DNA of 64,000 nt, taken from Xanthobacteraceae bacterium (lineage in GTDB: Bacteria > Pseudomonadota > Alphaproteobacteria > Rhizobiales > Xanthobacteraceae). The stretch lies in assembly GCA_028290465.1 (NCBI GenBank), contig JAQGJU010000027.1, positions 84,182 to 148,181 of the forward strand. Direction: 5' to 3'. Every line of letters begins with the position of its first letter. Within the stretch, counting starts at the first letter, position 1. The position numbers were made by a program, and so were the translations under genes. Under the pieces are notes generated by a model. It was given only the letters and a program-made list of their open reading frames with translations, ran no database searches and had not been told where the DNA came from. Positions 1-7,910 of the stretch are shown one piece after another.

Positions 1-61
1 ACGCCGGATTGGTAGGATTTGGTATATTCATCAGCCCATCATGACGAGATAGTTGACTGAG

Positions 62-652
62 TCAAATATCTCGGGAGCCGAGCAACACGACGCCGCTGCG
101 CAGCGTGACGAGGCGTTTACCGCCGAGTCGGCGCAGCAGCCCACGCTCGGCGTCCGGACCAGTGTGGCCGCGGAGTTCGAGATAGAACCGCTTGGCGATC
201 AGCAGGCCCTGGTCGGGATGCGGGCGCAGCGCGATCGACGTCGCGACGAACCACAGCGCCTCCATCAAAGCGGGCCGCAGCGTGTCGGGCGAGGGCGCGC
301 GGCGGAACACGGCGGCCAGTCTGTCGGCCCGTCCGCCGATCTCCGCCGCCTCGATGAAGCGCCGAACCTCGGCGACCCAGCCCGGATCCAGTACGGCCCC
401 CGGCCGCAGGAACAGCAGCCACGGCGCGCGGGCCGACGCGGCCGCATCGGCAAGGCGCTGGCCCAGCGGCGCGTCGGACGACATCCACCGGCAGCCGGCA
501 ACGTCCGCGACCGCCGCCGTATCGTCGGTTGAACCGCTATCCGCCACGATGGCTTCGCTGACGACGCCAGCGGTCGCGCCCGGAACCAGCGCGGCCAACG
601 TCGCGACCAGCCGATGCGCATCGTTGCGCGTGGCGATGACCACGCTCAGCAT
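62..652 (-). CDS. Glycosyltransferase family 2-like protein
   Basis: A 196-residue protein with the start of a GT-A fold. The first residues form the beta strand MLSVVIATRN, followed by a nucleotide-sugar contact motif ADSGSTDDT near residues 37-45. The usual DXD metal site is not evident: where a family 2 enzyme has LDADT.L.PGW, this protein reads LRPGAVLDPGW near residues 81-91. It is shorter than typical family 2 enzymes (about 250-350 residues) and may not be catalytically standard. The ATG at 652 is preceded by GGGAA. No sugar substrate can be named and the gene has no operon partner inside the window. Calling it a glycosyltransferase rests on the N-terminal motifs only. Confidence 0.75.
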   Translation of the reverse strand: MLSVVIATRNDAHRLVATLAALVPGATAGVVSEAIVADSGSTDDTAAVADVAGCRWMSSDAPLGQRLADAAASARAPWLLFLRPGAVLDPGWVAEVRRFIEAAEIGGRADRLAAVFRRAPSPDTLRPALMEALWFVATSIALRPHPDQGLLIAKRFYLELRGHTGPDAERGLLRRLGGKRLVTLRSGVVLLGSRDI

Positions 653-740
653 GTTTTATTCCCTCAGCCCGGCCGCAGCCTAAACAGCTTTGGCGTTCCA
701 CGCCTGCCTAATGGATAGGCGCGGGCGAGGGCAAGGTTTA

Positions 741-789
741 GAGCATGATCCCGAAAAGTGGGTACCGGTTTTCGGACAAGGTCATGCTC
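741..789. repeat. Dispersed palindromic repeat, type A
   Basis: Inverted arms GAGCATGA (741-748) and TCATGCTC (782-789) enclose an inner pair CCGAAAA/TTTTCGG and the core AAAAGTGGGTACCGGT. Related elements recur near 25.2 kb, 25.4 kb and 60.2 kb. It lies between the convergent-side end of the DUF3551 gene and the upstream region of the glycosyltransferase gene. Confidence 0.85.
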
Positions 790-799
790 AAACTATAGG

Positions 800-1033
800 T
801 TAGCGATAATGCCGGCGCCGGGGCCGATCGTCGGCGCGCGCCGCGAATGGATTACGCTGGCAGAATCCGCCGACCCCGCTCACGGTCGCCTGACATTGCT
901 GGAAGCTGACAAAGCCGCAATTGCGCGTGCTCCAGTCATAGACCGCGCACCACGGATAGGTGCGGGCCTGGCTTTCCGGCGCGCCCGCCATCATGGCCGT
1001 CAGCACGACGCCAATCCCGATCCATTTCTTCAT
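800..1033 (-). CDS. DUF3551-type small secreted protein
   Basis: A 77-residue protein. The start at 1033 is chosen because it follows a GGGAG site and begins a clean signal peptide (MKKWIGIGVVLTAMMAG, cleavage near residue 24); longer in-frame starts add an uncharacteristic N-terminus. The mature part, about 53 residues, has four cysteines in the spacing typical of the DUF3551 family (WCAVYDWSTRNCGF, QQCQ, GFCQRNP) and ends in a basic tail (RPRRRHYR). Such proteins occur in many copies in Bradyrhizobium-like genomes and have no known function. The family call comes from recognising the cysteine pattern. Confidence 0.75.
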   Translation of the reverse strand: MKKWIGIGVVLTAMMAGAPESQARTYPWCAVYDWSTRNCGFVSFQQCQATVSGVGGFCQRNPFAARADDRPRRRHYR

Positions 1034-1209
1034 CCTGGTCTCCCGCGTCGGTCTCTTGTTGGTCTCTTGGCGGCCGTTCGGCGTCGTTGATGTCGCGGAA
1101 AGAACCCTGTGACGGCTTTCCGGTTGCATCAACAGCCCGGCAACCCCCGGAACATTGTCGCCCAAAAATTGTTCTTGTTTTGTTCTCAACGTCGTTCTAG
1201 GTTCGAATC

Positions 1210-2424
1210 ATGGCCCGATCCTCCGCTGCCCGCAGACTGCCCGATGTTCACCCGGCCGAGGCAACGCCTCCGGCGAATTCTGGCGCGCCTGACGCCAGTT
1301 CTAACGCCTCTATGCCGGCGCTGGCGCCGGTATCGATCGAGGGGATCGGCACCGCGGCGGTCGAGCGCGAGCGGCGGCGCGGCCGTGGCGCGCAGTCCAA
1401 TGCGTCCGGCCGTTATGAAGGGGTCGCCCGCGTCGCGTTCGACGATGGCTGGCAGAGCCTGGAAGAACTGCCGCCGTTCCAGACCAGCGTGACCCTGGAC
1501 GCGACCCGGAAAGTGATCACCCGCAACGAGTCACCCGACATCTCGTTCGACCGCTCGATCAATCCGTATCGCGGCTGCGAGCATGGTTGCGTGTACTGCT
1601 TCGCGCGTCCGACCCATGCCTATCTCGGGCTGTCGCCGGGCCTTGATTTCGAAACCAAGCTGTTCGCCAAGCCGAATGCCCCGGAGCTGTTGGAGCGCGA
1701 ACTGGCGGCGCCCGGCTACGAGCCGCGCACCATCGCGATCGGTACCAACACCGATCCGTATCAGCCGATCGAGCGGCAGCATCAGATCATGCGCGGCATT
1801 CTCGAAGTGCTGGAGCGCGTCGGCCATCCGGTCGGCATCGTGACCAAATCGGCGCTGGTGACGCGCGACATCGACATCCTGTCGCGTCTCGCCAAACGCA
1901 ATCTGGTCAAGGTGGCGCTGTCGGTGACCACGCTCGATCCGGCGCTCGCGCGTACGATGGAACCCCGCGCGGCGACGCCGTCGCGCCGACTTGAGGCGCT
2001 GCGCCAATTGTCGGCCGCCGGCATTCCGACCACCGTCATGGTGGCACCCGTCATCCCGGCCATCAATGATGCCGAGATCGAGCGCATCCTGGATGCGGCG
2101 GCGTTCGCCGGCGTGAAGAGTGCCGGCTACGTGCTGCTGCGGCTGCCGTTGGAAGTCAGGGATCTGTTCCGCGAATGGCTGCTGGCCAATTACCCGGACC
2201 GTTTCCGCCATGTGTTCAAGCTGATCCGCGATATGCGCGGCGGTAAGGATTACGACTCGGCCTGGGGCACGCGGATGAAGGGCGCCGGTCCCTATGCCTA
2301 TCTGATCGGCCGCCGCTTTGAGATGGCGTGCGAGCGATACGGCCTCAATCTCAACAAGGCGCGGCTGAGCACCGAACATTTCGAGAAGCCGAAGAAGCAG
2401 GACGCGCAGCTGAGTTTGTTTTGA
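1210..2424 (+). CDS. PA0069-family radical SAM protein
   Basis: A 404-residue protein with the radical SAM cluster motif C-x3-C-x2-C (CEHGCVYC, cysteines 123, 127 and 130), preceded by SINPYRG, the signature of the PA0069/SplB-like branch. Other family blocks follow: TDPYQP near 180, a VTKSALVTRD-like strand, a PVIPAIND segment, LPLEVRDLFREWL and a C-terminal GRRFEMACERYGL. It should bind a 4Fe-4S cluster and SAM; the reaction is unknown for this subfamily. The first 80 residues are low-complexity Ala/Arg-rich and the true start may lie downstream. A diverged fragment of the same kind of gene lies at 9.9 kb, on the far side of the catabolic cassette. Confidence 0.9.
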   Translation: MARSSAARRLPDVHPAEATPPANSGAPDASSNASMPALAPVSIEGIGTAAVERERRRGRGAQSNASGRYEGVARVAFDDGWQSLEELPPFQTSVTLDATRKVITRNESPDISFDRSINPYRGCEHGCVYCFARPTHAYLGLSPGLDFETKLFAKPNAPELLERELAAPGYEPRTIAIGTNTDPYQPIERQHQIMRGILEVLERVGHPVGIVTKSALVTRDIDILSRLAKRNLVKVALSVTTLDPALARTMEPRAATPSRRLEALRQLSAAGIPTTVMVAPVIPAINDAEIERILDAAAFAGVKSAGYVLLRLPLEVRDLFREWLLANYPDRFRHVFKLIRDMRGGKDYDSAWGTRMKGAGPYAYLIGRRFEMACERYGLNLNKARLSTEHFEKPKKQDAQLSLF

Positions 2425-2491
2425 AAAAGGCTGTGGCGGTTAGACAAGAAGCGAACGGAGGGCCGTAAAGTTGTCCGGTGCTGGCCTACCG

Positions 2492-2507
2492 AGGCAAACG
2501 ATTGCCT
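2492..2507. promoter_or_regulatory. LacI-type operator 1 (upstream of tctC)
   Basis: AGGCAAACGATTGCCT is a 16-base palindrome with one mismatched pair and a central CG, the usual form of a LacI/PurR-family operator. It lies 55 bases before the TctC start. The same sequence type occurs at 7698-7715 and 7879-7894, and a LacI regulator is encoded at 4745. Assigning it to that regulator is inference. Confidence 0.75.
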
Positions 2508-2561
2508 AAGTTGCCGTAATCTGCTTTCCTCCTGCCAACAATAAATGCAGGGAGGAAGACC

Positions 2562-3536
2562 ATGGGCGTGTTCAAGACGATATTTGCGGCGTCAATCGGC
2601 GGTCTGGCCGGGATGGCCTTTTGCTCGATCGCGGCCGCTCAGTCGGGCGGATATCCCAACCAGGTCGTGCGTTTCGTCGTCCCGACGTCAGCCGGCAGCA
2701 TCACCGATGCGATTGGGCGGGTGATCGCGGACAAACTCACGGTGATGTGGAAACAACCGGTCGTCATTGAAAATAGGCCGGGCCTCGCCGGCACCGCTTC
2801 GGTCGCCAAGGCGATGCCCGACGGTTACACGCTTTTGCTGAACTCGAACGGGCATACCATCGCGACGGCGGTAAACAAGACTGTGCCGTTTGACCCGGTC
2901 AAAGACTTCGCCGGTGTGATGCAGATCGCCACGGCGCCGCAGGCGATCATCATTCCGCCCGACATGCCGGTGAATAGTCTCAAAGAATGGATCGCGCTTG
3001 CGGCGCAGAAGCCGAGCGAGTTGAACTTCGCGTCGGCCGGGCTCGCGACCGCGACATTCCTGGCCGCCGAAATCCTGCGGACAAACGCCAAGATCACCAT
3101 CACGCATGTTCCGTCCAAGGGTGCCACTGAAGCCGTGACGGGCGTGATGCGCGGCGACACTCAGCTCTTTTTCGCACAAGTCTCCACGGCGAGCGAGTTG
3201 CAAGCCGCCAACAAGGTCAAGGTCCTGGCCGTGAACGCCGCAAAGCGCGTTCCGCAGCTTCCGAACGTGCCGACGATCGTCGAGGCCGGTTTGCCCGATT
3301 TCAAATACAACAACTGGTTCGGGCTGCTGGCGCCAGCCGCCACGCCGGCGGATATTTTGGAAAAACTGCACCGGGACGTATCGACGGTTCTGGCGATGCC
3401 GGATGTCGCCGAAAAATTGATGGTGCAGGGCATTTTTCCCGCGCCGCTTGGCCCAAAGGAGTTCAATGCCGCCATCGCGGCCGACACCGAGCGCTACACC
3501 AAGCTGCTGAAGGAGTCCGGTCTGACGGCCAATTGA
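2562..3536 (+). CDS. TctC/Bug-family tripartite tricarboxylate transporter receptor
   Basis: A 324-residue periplasmic solute-binding protein. It starts with a signal peptide (cleavage near AAAQ, residues 24-27), then the family blocks FVVPTSAGS, VVIENRPGLAG, PDGYTLL and LPNVPTIVEAGLP in the expected order and length. The ATG follows GGGAGGAAG. Such receptors deliver small carboxylic acids to TctAB membrane proteins, but no tctA or tctB is present here, so this is an orphan receptor, as is common in this family. An operator-like palindrome precedes it, and the nearby hydrolytic and dehydrogenase genes suggest it binds the substrate, or a breakdown product, of that pathway. Ligand not predictable. 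Confidence 0.93.
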   Translation: MGVFKTIFAASIGGLAGMAFCSIAAAQSGGYPNQVVRFVVPTSAGSITDAIGRVIADKLTVMWKQPVVIENRPGLAGTASVAKAMPDGYTLLLNSNGHTIATAVNKTVPFDPVKDFAGVMQIATAPQAIIIPPDMPVNSLKEWIALAAQKPSELNFASAGLATATFLAAEILRTNAKITITHVPSKGATEAVTGVMRGDTQLFFAQVSTASELQAANKVKVLAVNAAKRVPQLPNVPTIVEAGLPDFKYNNWFGLLAPAATPADILEKLHRDVSTVLAMPDVAEKLMVQGIFPAPLGPKEFNAAIAADTERYTKLLKESGLTAN

Positions 3537-3579
3537 ATCGGGCCGAGACAACAGCATTGCGCTGGCGGCATGGTGGCGT

Positions 3580-4524
3580 CTAAGGCTTCATGTACTTCGC
3601 GAAGAACGCCATCGTGTCGGCAATGGCCTGGACCTGCATCGGGTCCGGGGCATAGACGCCTTCGGCGTTACGCTGCGGGAATACGAAGCCGTGCAGCGCG
3701 TGATCGTAGCTCGCCCACTCCGCATCCTTGCCGGCCTCAGCGAGCAGATCGTAGCTGACGCGGAATATTCCCTGCAGTTCGTCGCTGTCGCGGCCTTGCA
3801 CCAAAATCGGCGTCGCGATCGTGTTGACGCGTTGACGCGCGACCTCTTCGGTAATGCGCGAGCGAACCTTTGCCGGATCGCGCATGATCATTTTCTCGAC
3901 ATTCAGCATGCCGGTTTTTGGATCGATCGAGGCGGTCTGGTCCGGCCTCAGCCGCAGGAATTCATGCGCGGCCGGTTCGCTCGCCACCATGGCGCAGAAA
4001 CCATGATACTCGGACGAGATCTTGAGTGCCATTTCGCCGCCATGGCTGACGCCCATATAACCGACACGCTTGGCGTCGATGAATGGCAAGGTCTTGACGT
4101 ATTCCGCAACGGCGATGGCGTCTTCGTATTCGAGCGGTCCGCGATTGAACAGTTGCCGGTGCTGGCGGCCGGATTGAATCAGTTTGCCGACCCGGTCGTA
4201 GGCATAATCGACCTCGGCGCGATAGCGCATCCATGCGATCGCATAGCCGGCTTTAAGAAATTCATCCTGGGTCCAGCTACGATTCTGGGTGTGCTCGCGC
4301 AGCATCGCCATGCCGCCGCCGCCATTACCGGTCGCAAACAGCACGATCGGAAAGGGTCCAGGGCCTTCCGGCTTGCGCAACCCGATCGGAATGTAAGCAC
4401 CGTCCGCCATCTCGATGTACATCAGATGCACTGGGATCGCAGAACCGCGCACCGGCTCCGTCACGACGACATGTTCGGGATCCAAAGTGGAGAAGGTGGG
4501 CTGGGAGATGGCAGCGTCGTCCAT
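3580..4524 (-). CDS. Alpha/beta hydrolase (dienelactone hydrolase / prolyl oligopeptidase type)
   Basis: A 314-residue protein from the ATG at 4524, which follows AGAGGG; a longer reading to 4599 would run through the decayed tctC fragment. The nucleophile elbow is GVSHGG (Ser about 160). The acid is Asp246 or Asp248 in GRDSDE and the histidine is His278 in HALHGF, giving a full triad. An FATGNGGGG oxyanion segment lies near residue 65. There is no signal peptide, so it should act in the cytoplasm. It is convergent with tctC and divergent from the LacI gene. It probably cleaves an ester, lactone or amide in the local catabolic route (inference). Confidence 0.85.
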   Translation of the reverse strand: MDDAAISQPTFSTLDPEHVVVTEPVRGSAIPVHLMYIEMADGAYIPIGLRKPEGPGPFPIVLFATGNGGGGMAMLREHTQNRSWTQDEFLKAGYAIAWMRYRAEVDYAYDRVGKLIQSGRQHRQLFNRGPLEYEDAIAVAEYVKTLPFIDAKRVGYMGVSHGGEMALKISSEYHGFCAMVASEPAAHEFLRLRPDQTASIDPKTGMLNVEKMIMRDPAKVRSRITEEVARQRVNTIATPILVQGRDSDELQGIFRVSYDLLAEAGKDAEWASYDHALHGFVFPQRNAEGVYAPDPMQVQAIADTMAFFAKYMKP

Positions 4525-4535
4525 GTTAGACCCTC

Positions 4536-4610
4536 TACACGCTTTTGCTGGATGCGAACGGCATAATAAAGTGGATACTAACGCGGCGGCGGCGAACAAG
4601 ACAGTGCCGT
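4536..4610 (+). pseudogene. Decayed fragment of a tctC-like gene
   Basis: This stretch matches the internal part of the nearby tctC gene (2826-2889) in order. A 15-base identity (tacacgcttttgctg) is followed by near matches to the GAACGGGCATA and AACAAGACTGTGCCGT segments. Translation gives YTLLLDANG and, after a frame change, NKTVPYW, against YTLLLNSNG and NKTVPFD in the intact gene. The rest of the gene is absent. It now lies between the divergent hydrolase and lacI starts and may carry their promoters. Confidence 0.75.
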
Positions 4611-4744
4611 ACTGGCGCGCGCCGGACCAGCCCGGCCATGAGCGAGAAAATACGGCCGGGACGCAATTGTCATTCGCGCATGAAATTCAGTAGGGTGGGG
4701 CGACAGTTGTGCCGTTCCGTCACTTTTCTCGCTGCCTGGCCCCC

Positions 4745-5773
4745 ATGAAAAGAACGACCATCAAGGATGTGGCCAAGGCGGCGAAGGTTCATGCCTCGAC
4801 CGTTTCCAGAGCGCTCGATCCGAACTCGAAGCATCCGATTTCGAAGGAGGTCGCTGAGCGAGTCCGGGCGATTGCCAAGAAACTGGGCTTTCGGGCGAAC
4901 GCGGCCGGCTATTCGCTGAAGACCAGCAAATCGCGTCTGATCGGCGTTATCGTGCCCGACATCACCGATCCGGTGTTTCCGCCGATTATTCGCGGACTGG
5001 AAGCCGGACTGGAAAAGCAGGGCTATGCCGCGCTGCTCGCCAACACCGATGGCAATGCGCGGCGGGAGCGCGACCTCGTCGAGATCATGCAGGCGAGGGG
5101 CGTCGATGGCTTGCTGCTCGCCAGCGTCACCTATAAGGGCGATCTGATCAAAAGCGCGGGCCTGCAGGACATGCCGGTCGTGACCATCGCACGCCATACC
5201 GACAATCCGGCGGTGGCCTGTGTCGTCCACGACGAGGAGGAAGGCTTCCGCCGCCTGCTCAACCATCTGGCCTCGCTGGGCCATCGCTCGATCGTCAGCA
5301 TCGCCGGTCCGCAGGATCTTTCGACCGGCCGCAACCGCCACCTGGCGTTTCAGCGTTTTGCCAAGCACCTCAAGCTCGAAGCCGGCCCGACGATCTTTGC
5401 AATGGCCTTCAATGAACAGGAGGGCGAGCGCTGCGCCGAGGAACTGCTGACCGAGGGCGCCAAATTCACCGCCGTCGTGTGTGCGAACGACCGCCTTGCC
5501 ATCGGGGCCATCGCGGCGTTCAAGCGGCACGGCATGAAATGTCCCGAGGATGTTTCGGTCACCGGCTTCAACGATATGCCGATGCTCGAACGGCTGGTGC
5601 CTCCGCTCACGACTGTGCGGATTCAGCAGTACAGGCTCGGCTATGAGGCCGCGGAACTGGTGCTCGAACTGATCGGCCAGGAACCGAAAGACCGGCAGGG
5701 CCGGGAGATCCGGTTGCCGATCGAATTGGTAGTCCGGCAGTCGACGGGCATTCCTGCCCGGCGATCCTCATAG
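4745..5773 (+). CDS. LacI-family transcriptional regulator
   Basis: A 342-residue regulator. The N-terminus is the canonical LacI helix-turn-helix (TTIKDVAKAAKVHASTVSRAL, residues 4-24), then a hinge (NAAGYSLKTSKS) and a periplasmic-binding-protein-like sensor domain (IGVIVPDITDPVF, VVCANDRLAIGA, SVTGFNDMPML). The ATG at 4745 puts the HTH at the usual distance from the N-terminus. A GTG at 4709 has a better upstream purine run (GGGTGGGG) and would add 12 residues, so the start is uncertain. It probably controls the surrounding catabolic genes through the GGCAAACG-type palindromes; the effector is unknown. Confidence 0.93.
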   Translation: MKRTTIKDVAKAAKVHASTVSRALDPNSKHPISKEVAERVRAIAKKLGFRANAAGYSLKTSKSRLIGVIVPDITDPVFPPIIRGLEAGLEKQGYAALLANTDGNARRERDLVEIMQARGVDGLLLASVTYKGDLIKSAGLQDMPVVTIARHTDNPAVACVVHDEEEGFRRLLNHLASLGHRSIVSIAGPQDLSTGRNRHLAFQRFAKHLKLEAGPTIFAMAFNEQEGERCAEELLTEGAKFTAVVCANDRLAIGAIAAFKRHGMKCPEDVSVTGFNDMPMLERLVPPLTTVRIQQYRLGYEAAELVLELIGQEPKDRQGREIRLPIELVVRQSTGIPARRSS

Positions 5774-5811
5774 GCTGCTCAGGCTTTGCTCCGGCCGTTG
5801 CGCGGGCGGGT

Positions 5812-5852
5812 CGAGAGCGCGTTCGCGCGACTTCGGTTTCTGCGCGCTCTCG
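5812..5852. other. Hairpin between convergent genes
   Basis: Perfect 10-base arms CGAGAGCGCG (5812-5821) and CGCGCTCTCG (5843-5852) lie between the convergent lacI and amidohydrolase genes. There is no U-tract. It may be a weak bidirectional terminator. Confidence 0.4.
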
Positions 5853-5904
5853 ATGAGATCAACCGAATGAGTGTCCCGAGCAGCCACCCACTCCGAGGGT
5901 GCCG

Positions 5905-7377
5905 TTACCGGCGCGTCCTGCTGACAATCTCCGTTATGGACGCTTTGGCTCCCGACACGACCGCGGCTTCATCGAGAGCCGTCATGCGGCCACCACGTTT
6001 TAAGAGGCGGCCGTCAACCCACACCGAATCAACGTTTGACGGACGGGCTGCCTCAACAAGCAGGTGAGCCGGGTCGTCAGCGAACATTCCCATATTCAGC
6101 GCTTGCGTATTGACCATGATGACGTCGGCACGCTTTCCGGCTGCGATTGAGCCAATACGATCGTCCATGCCGATCGAGCGCGCCCCTTCGATCGTCGCGA
6201 GTTCGAGCAGCTTCCTTGGCGTTATCGCGAGCTCGTTTTTAAGGCGACCGGCTTCGATGCCCTGAAACGTTTTCATGACGGTGAACATGTCAGCGACCCC
6301 CGCCAGGGAATTGGAGTCGACCCCGAGACCAACTTTCATCCCGCCCGCCAGGTAATCACCCAACTGCGTCACGCCATACCCCACGCGAAGCTCGGTCAGG
6401 GGTGTAAGGGTCAGCGGAGAGCCGGCTTCGGCGGCAATCTTGATTTCGGCGGCTGACGCATTGCTGAAATGGGCCAGTTGAACATCCTTTCCGAGGAAGT
6501 TTCCCTTAACGAGCGCATCAAACTGCTGTCGAGCGGTTACGCCACTGACGTGGACGACGATGGGTAGACCCAGTCGCCGCGCCGTTTCAAATTCCGTTTT
6601 TGCGACGCTGTATCCGGGACTGACCGGCTCACCTGGGGTGGGCGTCGTGATACCGAGCGGTCCACGCCACGCCAGACCAAGCGACAGGGGCCTATCTCCA
6701 ATGGTGGTTGCCCAGCCCTGATGAAGTTGTTCTAAGCCGGCCAAGTCCATTGACTGAGTGGGAGTGGTCGTCGTTGCCGGTCCGAAATGGAAGCGGCACC
6801 TGAGACCGGTCTCCTTCAAGGCATCAATGCACGCGTTGACGTGGTCCATGCCGCGGTTGTTATGAAAGAAGTCGACCGCTGTTGTGATGCCGGAATGGAT
6901 CGCCTCCGCGGCACCCAATCGCGTGCCTTGATAGCTATCCTCCGGTTGGTAGCCCGGTGCCAGAATGTTTCGAGTTCTAAAATAGATCGTTTCTGCCGTG
7001 TCGCCGAAGCGGCCACGCATCTGCGTCGACCAAAGATGCGTGTGGGTGTCGACGAAGCCGGGAAGAACGATCATGTCCTTTCCGCTCAGTATTTCGGCCC
7101 CCGGCGGCACAGTAAGGTTACGGCCGACAGCGACGATCGCGCCATTATTGATATGCAGGTCACCGTCACTCAGGTCGCCGGACTGAGCGTCCATCGTGAT
7201 GATGTAGGCGCCCTTAATGAGAAAATTGCCTCGTTGCGGCAGTTGCGATGAGGGACGAGTTGCCGCTCCCTGCGCACGCAAGCCCGTCCCTAGGGCGCTC
7301 AGCAGCCCGACAGACGCGCCTCCGGTGAGCACTGCACGCCTGCTCGGATGGCGAAAGATCTTCACATTCCGCGTCAT
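5905..7377 (-). CDS. Tat-exported metal-dependent amidohydrolase (TRZ/ATZ, guanine-deaminase-like subgroup)
   Basis: A 490-residue protein read from the ATG at 7377, which lies 8 bases after GGGAG (a GTG at 7386 is the alternative). The N-terminus has a twin-arginine signal: SRRAVLTGG followed by a hydrophobic run and AQG. The metal site begins with VDTHTHLW (His112 and His114), then HVSG and AHFSNAS histidines and the late aspartate in GLGVDSNSLAG, as in chlorohydrolase/deaminase-type amidohydrolases. The C-terminal part has the usual IGSIAAGKRADVIMV. It should hydrolyse a C-N or C-Cl bond of a ring or amide substrate in the periplasm. Export is unusual, since most relatives are cytosolic. 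It faces away from the dehydrogenase operon across a 533-base gap holding two LacI-type operators. Confidence 0.9.
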   Translation of the reverse strand: MTRNVKIFRHPSRRAVLTGGASVGLLSALGTGLRAQGAATRPSSQLPQRGNFLIKGAYIITMDAQSGDLSDGDLHINNGAIVAVGRNLTVPPGAEILSGKDMIVLPGFVDTHTHLWSTQMRGRFGDTAETIYFRTRNILAPGYQPEDSYQGTRLGAAEAIHSGITTAVDFFHNNRGMDHVNACIDALKETGLRCRFHFGPATTTTPTQSMDLAGLEQLHQGWATTIGDRPLSLGLAWRGPLGITTPTPGEPVSPGYSVAKTEFETARRLGLPIVVHVSGVTARQQFDALVKGNFLGKDVQLAHFSNASAAEIKIAAEAGSPLTLTPLTELRVGYGVTQLGDYLAGGMKVGLGVDSNSLAGVADMFTVMKTFQGIEAGRLKNELAITPRKLLELATIEGARSIGMDDRIGSIAAGKRADVIMVNTQALNMGMFADDPAHLLVEAARPSNVDSVWVDGRLLKRGGRMTALDEAAVVSGAKASITEIVSRTRR

Positions 7378-7697
7378 CTTTTTCACTCCCTGCCGATTGT
7401 TTGTTGTGAGCGATTATGGCTTAGCGCCGTCAACTCGATCGGCCGTTGACGTACTCTTTGCCGGTTTTCGTGACGACATCGTTGTGTCCCACGGACAATT
7501 CCGAACAAACCATTGCGCGTATCGGGTCGGGTTGGGCATCAATACAATGACCATGCCGGGCTGCGCATCCCGAACACGCATACTTGCCTAACAGCAAATC
7601 CGAACATCAGCGTCTGACAATTCCGGCTGATGTAATGCCCGGCTAAGTTTCGTCGTCGTTGGCGCCAACGAAGGTGCATTTCCTCGTAAGGCAGGCG

Positions 7698-7715
7698 ATG
7701 GCAAACGATTGCCAT
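7698..7715. promoter_or_regulatory. LacI-type operator 2
   Basis: ATGGCAAACGATTGCCAT is an 18-base palindrome with a single mismatched pair and the same core (GGCAAACGATTGCC) as the site before tctC. It sits 321 bases upstream of the amidohydrolase start and 196 bases before the dehydrogenase start. Confidence 0.75.
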
Positions 7716-7878
7716 CAATTGCACGCGGCGATCTGGAGAGTCAATGTTTCATCAATTCAGGCTCGGGCGCACTCATGGTCCGGCCGTCGACAGGCGTCAC
7801 TTCCCGGCGATCCGCCGAGGCGCTATTCCAGGCCCTGCGGCTGCCGATTCTGAGCCTCTTGCATTCATTCGTCCGATC

Positions 7879-7894
7879 AGGCAAACGTTTGCCT
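7879..7894. promoter_or_regulatory. LacI-type operator 3 (perfect palindrome)
   Basis: AGGCAAACGTTTGCCT is a perfect 16-base palindrome ending 16 bases before the GTG of the dehydrogenase gene and just upstream of its AAGGAGG. A bound repressor here would block transcription or early elongation of the downstream three-gene operon. Confidence 0.8.
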
Positions 7895-7910
7895 AAACAA
7901 GGAGGCGGTT

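Larger units (their letters stand above)
7378..7910. other. Divergent control region, no gene seen
   Basis: This 533-base gap lies between the divergent amidohydrolase and dehydrogenase genes. It holds two operator-like palindromes, described separately, whose centres are 180 bases apart. Base composition is mixed and no frame has a recognisable domain. A short forward frame after 7760 (MVRPSTGVTSRR...) has no family match and no convincing ribosome site. Confidence 0.6.

Noticed and set aside
1..61. Gene before 62
   Set aside because: Too short to judge; nothing recognisable is visible at the left edge.
7760..7898. Short forward frame MVRPSTGVTSRR... in the divergent control region
   Set aside because: No family match and no ribosome site, and it ends inside the operator and leader of the next gene.
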